Assembly (NCBI GenBank): GCA_964444885.1
Contig: CAYUIZ010000137.1
Span: 1 to 6,839, forward strand
Reading direction: 5' to 3'
Origin: CAYRGQ01 sp964444885
GTDB taxonomy: Bacteria > Bacteroidota > Bacteroidia > Sphingobacteriales > Sphingobacteriaceae
Length of the DNA: 6,839 bases
A program made the position numbers and the translations under genes. Positions 1 through 5,301 of the stretch are shown one piece after another. How positions within the stretch are numbered: position 1 is the first letter of the stretch; each line of letters opens with the position of its first letter. A model generated the notes under the pieces. It was not told where the DNA came from and did not search any database. It worked only from the letters and a program-made list of their open reading frames with translations.

Positions 1-3000
1 TCGCAGACGGTCACGATCAATGTGAAAAACCAGCCCATCAGCAAGGTGTTCGAGTCGATCGAACAGCAAACCGACCTCTTGGTGGTTTTCAACGACCGCT
101 TTGTCAATCCGGCAAACCCCGTGTCGTTCCAAGTCCGCAACACACCGCTGCTCCAAGCGCTGGAGTCGTTGCTGCATCCCATGGCGCTCGGCTATCAAAT
201 CACCGAAAACACGATCGTGATCACCGAACTGCCAGCCGATCAGCGTACGGTGGCAATTTCGGAAACAGAGGCTCTCAACCAGCAACGAACTATTACCGGC
301 CGCTTGCTCGACGAGCAGGGAAACCCCTTGGAGGGAGCCACGGTACGCGCGAAGGATGACCAAGCCGTGGTGACGACCACCGACATGAACGGGCGCTTCG
401 TGATCGATATTCCACCAAATACCGTTTTGGTCTTCAGCTCCGTCGGTTTTGTCACCCAGGAAATCAATGTGGGCGCGCAAACCACGGTAGATGTGACGAT
501 GCAAACCGACCAAGGCACGATGGATGAAGTGATCGTCGTGGGATTTGGCACGCAGAAAAAGATCTCGGTAGTAGGCGCCATTACGAATGTCGAACCAGGA
601 AAACTGCAGATGACGCCTAGTCGTTCGCTGAGCAACAACATGGCGGGCATGGTATCTGGCGTTATTGCCGTGCAGCGCAGTGGCAACCCTTGGTTTAACA
701 ACTCCGACTTTTGGATTCGAGGCATCAGTACGTTTACGGGCAATTCAAACCCATTAGTACTTGTTGATGGTATCGAGCGGTCCTTGCATGATATTGACCC
801 AGAGGAGATTGAATCCTTTTCCGTGTTGAAGGACGCGGCAGCGAGCGCGGTTTATGGCGTCCGTGGTGCCAACGGTGTCATTATGATTAACACCAAACGG
901 GGGCAGATCGGAAAGCCCCAAGTGGACGTGCGCTACGAGCGGGCCTATACCTCGCCGATCAAGCTGCTGGACTACGTGGGAAGCGTGCGCTACTTGGAGC
1001 TGATGAACGAGATGAACGCCGACAACGGGCAGGCACCATTCGTCAGCGATGCCACCTTGCTCAACTACAAGCACCAGACCGACCCCGAACTGTATCCGGA
1101 CGTGAACTGGTGGGATGTCGTGGCGAAAGACAACGCCGCCCTCACCAAGGCTAACCTGAGCGTGAACGGAGGAACCAGTATGCTGCGATATGCGCTCGTG
1201 CTTGGCTATTATGACGAGGATGGCATTATCCGGCGCGACCCGGCTCAGGAGTGGAATTCGCAGCTCCGCGTCAACCGCTACACCGTCCGGTCCAACGTAG
1301 ACGTCAACGTGACGCCCACGACGCTGTTACGCATCAATATGGGTGGCTTCTTGCAAACGAAGAACGCGCCTCCGGGCAATAACGAATCCAATGTAGGGAT
1401 CTTTTATCAAGCGATGCGCATTCCGCCCTATGTGCATCCGCCGATCTATGCTGACGGGCGCATCCCACGCGTGTTTGCCAAGGAAAACCCTTGGGCATGG
1501 GCTACCCAGCGCGGCTTTGAGAAAATGAACAATTCGAAGATCGAGGCACTGACCTCCATCGAGCAAGACCTGGCCGCAGTTACGCCCGGGCTGAAAGCGA
1601 AGGTAACCTTTGCGTTTGACAAGTTTTCCGGCAACTCGGTAACCCGGGCTAAGACGCCAGACTATTACAACCCCGCATCGGCGCGCGATGCCGATGGCAA
1701 CCTGGTGACTTCCATTGCCCACCACGGCGAGCAGTTTCTCGGCCATGGCACGGGGGCACAGTGGGGCGACCAGAGCATTTACGTAGAAGGCATGCTTTCC
1801 TACAACCGGCTTTTCAATGACGTGCACGATGTCAACTCCATGGTACTTTACAACCACAAGGATTTTGACCGTGGCGACGCGTTGCCCTACCGGAACCAAG
1901 GGATGGCCGCGCGTTTTTCTTATACCTACGACAACCGCTTTGTCGGGGAGTTTAACTTTGGCTACAACGGATCGGAAAACTTCGCCGCCGGAAAACGCTT
2001 CGGTTTCTTCCCGGCTGTGGCTGCCGGCTGGGTCATTTCCCAAGAGCGGTTTATGGAGCCACTGCGCAATACCGTTTCCAACCTGAAAATCAGGGGGTCG
2101 ATCGGAAAAGCCGGTAACAGCATTTTGGGTGCCGACATTGGCACGCATCGCTTTGCCTACCTGTCGACCATCGTCAACACGGGCTATTACAACTGGGGTA
2201 CCGAGCCACCGTTCGTGTACCGCCTGGGCCGTGCCGAGGGCGACGTGGGCGTGCCTGACCTGACTTGGGAAACAGTGACCAAGCGCAACTTGGGCTTCGA
2301 GCTCGGGCTTTGGGGCGGTGCTGTCAACTACGTCGTTGACTTTTTCAAGGAAAACCGCGAGGATATCTTCATGGAACGCCGCAACGTGCCGGGCAGTGCG
2401 GGCTTTAACCGCGCGATCTGGGCCAACTTTGGCAAAGTCGACAACCAAGGCGTGGACATGTCCCTCAACGTCAACCGCCAGCTGAACAACAATTGGTTTG
2501 TGTCGGCGCTCGCCAACTATACCTACGCGCGCAATAAGGTCGTCGAAATCGACGAGCCGCTTTCCATCGTCGGCACCTACCGTTCGGCCACGGGCTTGCC
2601 GGTGGGCCAGTTTTTCGGGCTGGTAGCCGAAGGCCTGTTCACCGATGACGACTTCGACGCCGATGGCAGGCTGAAGGAAGGAATCCCGACGCAGAATTTT
2701 AGCGACGTCAACAACTTGCGCCCTGGCGATATCAAGTATCGGGATATGAACAACGATGGCGTCATTACGGCACTGGATGCGACGGCCATCGGTGGCGGCC
2801 GCGTGCCGGAGGTCATCTATGGTTTTGGTGCCAATGTACGGTACAAGGCGATTGATTTCGGGTTTTTCTTCCAAGGTGCGAGCAATACCTACCAAGTGCT
2901 AGGCGGCGAAAACTGGCTCCCCGGCTCGGTCTTAGGCGCGGGTAACATCTTCTCGAACATCGACGACCGCTGGACACCCGAAAATCCCAGCCAGGATGTG

Positions 3001-3294
3001 TTCTGGCCTCGACTGGGTAACCGTGCCGTGGCCAACAACGAGGTCCGGTCTACTTGGTGGCTGCGTGATATGAGTTTCCTGCGTTTGAAGAACCTGGAAG
3101 TAGGTTATATGTTTGCGGGCAACTCGATGCAACGCATCGGCGTACGCAACTGCCGGCTTTTCGTACGGGGAAGCAACCTGCTGACCCTCTCTAAGTTCAA
3201 GCTCTGGGACCCCGAGCTGGAAACCACCGACGGATTGATCTATCCGCAGATGCAATCGATTTCGTTTGGTTTGACTGTTAATTTTAATGACTAA
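1..3294 (+). CDS. SusC/RagA-family TonB-dependent outer-membrane transporter with N-terminal STN domain (5' partial)
   Basis: This is the outer-membrane channel of a SusCD uptake complex; it imports oligomeric ligand using energy from TonB-ExbBD. The frame is open from base 1, so the signal peptide and true start lie upstream. The GTG at 22 is an internal valine codon within the STN fold. About 1097 residues are visible, which fits a family length of roughly 1100-1160 once the missing end is added. Domain order by nucleotide: STN domain about 1-225; carboxypeptidase-regulatory-like beta-sandwich about 286-500 (starts RTITGRLLDEQGNPLEGATV); TonB-box segment about 523-560 (DEVIVVGFGTQKK); plug about 568-915 with the SusC signature VLVDGIERSLHDIDPEEIES and then LKDAAASAVYGVRGANGVI; beta-barrel about 925-3291, including GYNGSENFAAGKRFGFFPA and a typical C-terminal strand ending in ISFGLTVNFND. 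An EF-hand-like loop lies at 2743-2778. The STN domain implies FecR/ECF-sigma coupling (family knowledge). No frameshift is seen. Family assignment is very secure; substrate is unknown. Confidence 0.97.
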   Translation, partial: SQTVTINVKNQPISKVFESIEQQTDLLVVFNDRFVNPANPVSFQVRNTPLLQALESLLHPMALGYQITENTIVITELPADQRTVAISETEALNQQRTITGRLLDEQGNPLEGATVRAKDDQAVVTTTDMNGRFVIDIPPNTVLVFSSVGFVTQEINVGAQTTVDVTMQTDQGTMDEVIVVGFGTQKKISVVGAITNVEPGKLQMTPSRSLSNNMAGMVSGVIAVQRSGNPWFNNSDFWIRGISTFTGNSNPLVLVDGIERSLHDIDPEEIESFSVLKDAAASAVYGVRGANGVIMINTKRGQIGKPQVDVRYERAYTSPIKLLDYVGSVRYLELMNEMNADNGQAPFVSDATLLNYKHQTDPELYPDVNWWDVVAKDNAALTKANLSVNGGTSMLRYALVLGYYDEDGIIRRDPAQEWNSQLRVNRYTVRSNVDVNVTPTTLLRINMGGFLQTKNAPPGNNESNVGIFYQAMRIPPYVHPPIYADGRIPRVFAKENPWAWATQRGFEKMNNSKIEALTSIEQDLAAVTPGLKAKVTFAFDKFSGNSVTRAKTPDYYNPASARDADGNLVTSIAHHGEQFLGHGTGAQWGDQSIYVEGMLSYNRLFNDVHDVNSMVLYNHKDFDRGDALPYRNQGMAARFSYTYDNRFVGEFNFGYNGSENFAAGKRFGFFPAVAAGWVISQERFMEPLRNTVSNLKIRGSIGKAGNSILGADIGTHRFAYLSTIVNTGYYNWGTEPPFVYRLGRAEGDVGVPDLTWETVTKRNLGFELGLWGGAVNYVVDFFKENREDIFMERRNVPGSAGFNRAIWANFGKVDNQGVDMSLNVNRQLNNNWFVSALANYTYARNKVVEIDEPLSIVGTYRSATGLPVGQFFGLVAEGLFTDDDFDADGRLKEGIPTQNFSDVNNLRPGDIKYRDMNNDGVITALDATAIGGGRVPEVIYGFGANVRYKAIDFGFFFQGASNTYQVLGGENWLPGSVLGAGNIFSNIDDRWTPENPSQDVFWPRLGNRAVANNEVRSTWWLRDMSFLRLKNLEVGYMFAGNSMQRIGVRNCRLFVRGSNLLTLSKFKLWDPELETTDGLIYPQMQSISFGLTVNFND

Positions 3295-3301
3295 CTGTAC
3301 A

Positions 3302-5221
3302 ATGAAAAAAATTCATGTTATCATAACCGCGCTGGTCCTCGCACTGTCGTTGCAAATGACGGGATGCTCCAGCTTCCTGGATAAAATGCCGGACGACCAA
3401 CTGACCATGGAGATGATATTCTCCGATAAAATACGGACCGAAGATTGGCTGGCGAGCGTGTATTCGTCCGTGCCGAGCCCTATGTGGGGATATTTCAAAG
3501 ACCAAGGCTTCAATATCATGGGCGACGACATCACCATTCCCCAGGAATGGCAACAGTTTGGCTGGGCCAACGTCTACGCCTACACCATGGCTAACTGGAA
3601 CCCCAACTCAGGATGGAATCCCTATTATTGGGTGGAGCTGCCCAAGCGCATCCGTACAGGCCTGATTTTCATGCAAGAGGTGCGCGTTATCCCCGAAGCG
3701 GGGCTGACCCAAGCCTATGTAGACCAAATGAAAAACGAGGTCCGTTTCCTGATTGCCTATTACTATTCGTTGATGCTGGAGCTCTACGGCCCTATCCCGT
3801 TTGAGCCGGGCGTAATCTATGCTATTGACGCGCCCGCCTCTGAGTTGCTCACCACTCAGACGCCCTACGACGATATCGTCGATTGGATTGACCAGGAACT
3901 GAAGGACGTGTCGACCAAGCTGCCGGCCGTGTATGACGACCGCAACGACTTTGGGCGAGCTACGTCCGTTATGGCGTTGGCCATCCGCGCGCGCACGCTG
4001 TTGTTTGCCGCTAGTCCGTTGTTTAATGGCAACCCCGAGTTCCGCTCGTGGCAGAACGCCGATGGCGCAAACTTGTTCAAGCCGGAGTACGATGCCCAAA
4101 AATGGGCACGCGCCGCAACCGCGCACAAGGAACTGATTGACGCGGCCCATGGTTCGGGCTATGCGCTGTATCGCGAGTATGCGGCCGATGGTTCCATCGA
4201 TCCGTTTATGTCCTACTACAACGCGACGCTCCGCTCGTTTAGCGCTGGCAACCGGGAGATTCTCTTCGCCCGGCCCGAAAACTCGGACGTCAACGGATTC
4301 CAGATGCACCACCTGCCCAAAGGTATCGGCGGCAACGCCGGCATGGGCGTTACGCAGGAGTTGGTTGACGCTTTCCACATGGCCAATGGCGAAGTGCCTA
4401 TCACGGGCTACAACGCCGATGGGTCGCCCATTATCAACCCTGAGTCGGGATACTCCGAGGATGGTTTTTCGACTGAAGTGCACCGGCGAGTGACCAGCTG
4501 GCCCGGCGGCGGCCCGGCTAACTTGGCCGAAGGCGGCGCGCGGCCCATCACGCTGGATGGTACGTACAACATGTACGTAAACCGCGAGCCCCGCTTCTAC
4601 GTGTCGGTCATCTACAACGAAGTATGGCTCGGCGTAGCCAACCGCAGGGCGCAGTTCCTGCAAGGCGGTGGCGTGGATACTGGGCCAACTTTTGACGCCC
4701 CGCAAAACGGGTATAACGTGCGCAAGCGCGTCAGCCTGGACGTGTTGCCACGCGAGGGACGTTTCGTCTACCAGCCGGGCATCCTCTATCGGCTGGCCGA
4801 GGCCTACCTCAGCTATGCCGAAGCCCTTAACGAAGCGCAGGGCCCCACGGCCGAGGTGTATGAATACGTCGACCTGATTCGCGAGCGCGCTGGCATCCCC
4901 GGCCTGCAAGCAGGGCTGACCCAGGAAGAGATGCGCGAGGCGATCCACCGCGAACGCAGAGTCGAGTTTAACTGCGAAGGCATCCGCTTTAACGACGTGC
5001 GGCGTTGGAAACAGGGCGAAAAGTACTTCAATACCCGGCTGTTTGGCATGAACTTCAACGGCACGCGCAAAAGCGACGACGTCAACGATCCGCAGGCCTT
5101 TTACAAGCGCACGTTCTATAAGAACAGATATTTCACCAGCCGGATGTACCTCTGGCCGGTACCGCAAGCACAAATGGATATCAACCCCAATTTGAGGCAG
5201 GCGCCCGGTTATGATGACTAA
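3302..5221 (+). CDS. SusD/RagB-family surface lipoprotein
   Basis: This is the ligand-capturing lipoprotein that forms a lid on the SusC barrel at the cell surface. The chosen ATG at 3302 gives 639 residues, somewhat longer than the 551 of the archetypal starch SusD but normal for the wider family. The N-terminus is a type II signal peptide: MKK, a hydrophobic stretch, then MTGC with Cys22 as the lipidated residue, followed by SSFLDKMPDDQ, a typical SusD mature start. The N-terminal helical (TPR-like) SusD region covers roughly residues 23-230. The C-terminal RagB/SusD region shows RLAEAYLSYAEALNE from residue 497, ERRVEF at 551-556, EGIRFNDVRRWK at 559-570 and the closing YLWPVPQ...NPNLRQAPGY near 616-637. 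An in-frame ATG at 3287 would overlap the SusC stop and add MTNCT before the signal peptide, so it is less likely. The gene lies 7 bases after SusC and is almost certainly co-transcribed. It ends in tandem TAA stops (5219-5224). Residues deciding ligand choice cannot be read from sequence. Confidence 0.97.
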   Translation: MKKIHVIITALVLALSLQMTGCSSFLDKMPDDQLTMEMIFSDKIRTEDWLASVYSSVPSPMWGYFKDQGFNIMGDDITIPQEWQQFGWANVYAYTMANWNPNSGWNPYYWVELPKRIRTGLIFMQEVRVIPEAGLTQAYVDQMKNEVRFLIAYYYSLMLELYGPIPFEPGVIYAIDAPASELLTTQTPYDDIVDWIDQELKDVSTKLPAVYDDRNDFGRATSVMALAIRARTLLFAASPLFNGNPEFRSWQNADGANLFKPEYDAQKWARAATAHKELIDAAHGSGYALYREYAADGSIDPFMSYYNATLRSFSAGNREILFARPENSDVNGFQMHHLPKGIGGNAGMGVTQELVDAFHMANGEVPITGYNADGSPIINPESGYSEDGFSTEVHRRVTSWPGGGPANLAEGGARPITLDGTYNMYVNREPRFYVSVIYNEVWLGVANRRAQFLQGGGVDTGPTFDAPQNGYNVRKRVSLDVLPREGRFVYQPGILYRLAEAYLSYAEALNEAQGPTAEVYEYVDLIRERAGIPGLQAGLTQEEMREAIHRERRVEFNCEGIRFNDVRRWKQGEKYFNTRLFGMNFNGTRKSDDVNDPQAFYKRTFYKNRYFTSRMYLWPVPQAQMDINPNLRQAPGYDD

Positions 5222-5253
5222 TAAGCAAAGATCAGTATTCACCACTAGCACAA

Positions 5254-5280
5254 GGGAGCTAGCCGCGATGGCTAGCATCC
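5254..5280 (+). promoter_or_regulatory. Intercistronic hairpin between SusD and the third gene
   Basis: A perfect 7-base-pair inverted repeat, GCTAGCC (5258-5264) and GGCTAGC (5270-5276), flanks the 5-base loop GCGAT. Beyond an A/A mismatch, GGG 5254-5256 can pair with TCC 5278-5280 (one G-U). No T-run follows (next bases are CCCGCTTAATG), so it is not a classical intrinsic terminator. It could stabilise the susCD message, reduce expression of the downstream gene, or hide its upstream region. The pairing is seen directly; the role is a guess. Confidence 0.5.
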
Positions 5281-5288
5281 CCGCTTAA
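5268..5288 (+). other. Possible 6-codon leader ORF overlapping the next start (TAATG)
   Basis: ATG at 5268 begins a mini-ORF reading MASIPA, whose TAA at 5286-5288 shares its last base with the ATG at 5288 (TAATG). Ten bases upstream of the mini-ORF is AAGGGAG (5252-5258), the best Shine-Dalgarno-like string near any start here. The mini-ORF ATG lies partly in the loop of the hairpin. This could be translational coupling into the lipoprotein gene from 5288, but so short an ORF arises easily by chance and Bacteroidota rely little on Shine-Dalgarno sites. Confidence 0.2.
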
Positions 5289-5301
5289 TGATTCTAATCA
5301 T
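5288..5301. repeat. Dyad ATGATT-CT-AATCAT over the third gene's start region
   Basis: Two 6-base arms, ATGATT (5288-5293) and AATCAT (5296-5301), are perfect reverse complements around a 2-base centre. The left arm contains the candidate ATG at 5288, and the right arm contains the first two bases of the candidate ATG at 5300. It might be a small protein-binding site or, opened to a 5-bp stem with 4-base loop, a weak RNA hairpin at the start. Chance is a reasonable explanation in this AT-rich stretch. Confidence 0.25.

Noticed and set aside
22..24. GTG as the start of the SusC gene
   Set aside because: The frame is open before it, and the upstream residues SQTVTIN continue the STN domain. No signal peptide follows the GTG, so the gene is truncated by the window edge.
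1953..1960. TAACTTTG resembling the Bacteroidota -7 promoter element (TAnnTTTG)
   Set aside because: It lies inside the SusC barrel where it encodes conserved FNFGYN residues, and no gene start follows it.
1327..2895. Long open frame on the minus strand antisense to the SusC barrel (522 codons)
   Set aside because: The translation has no recognisable domain or signal peptide, and it mirrors a clearly coding SusC frame. Long antisense frames are expected from the GC-rich codon use.
3287..3289. ATG as the SusD start
   Set aside because: It overlaps the SusC coding end and adds MTNCT before a normal MKK lipoprotein signal. ATG 3302 is the simpler start.
3305..3311. A7 tract at the SusD start as a phase-variation switch
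   Set aside because: Lys-Lys-Ile codons at a lipoprotein start naturally give an A-run. Seven bases is short for slippage control, and the gene is in frame.
3608..5278. Long open frame on the minus strand antisense to SusD (556 codons)
   Set aside because: It mirrors a secure SusD gene, shows no family motif, and has a composition typical of a reverse-strand shadow.
5254..5290. Rho-independent terminator after SusD
   Set aside because: The stem is short and followed by CCCGCTTAATG instead of a T-run, and a related same-strand gene starts immediately after.
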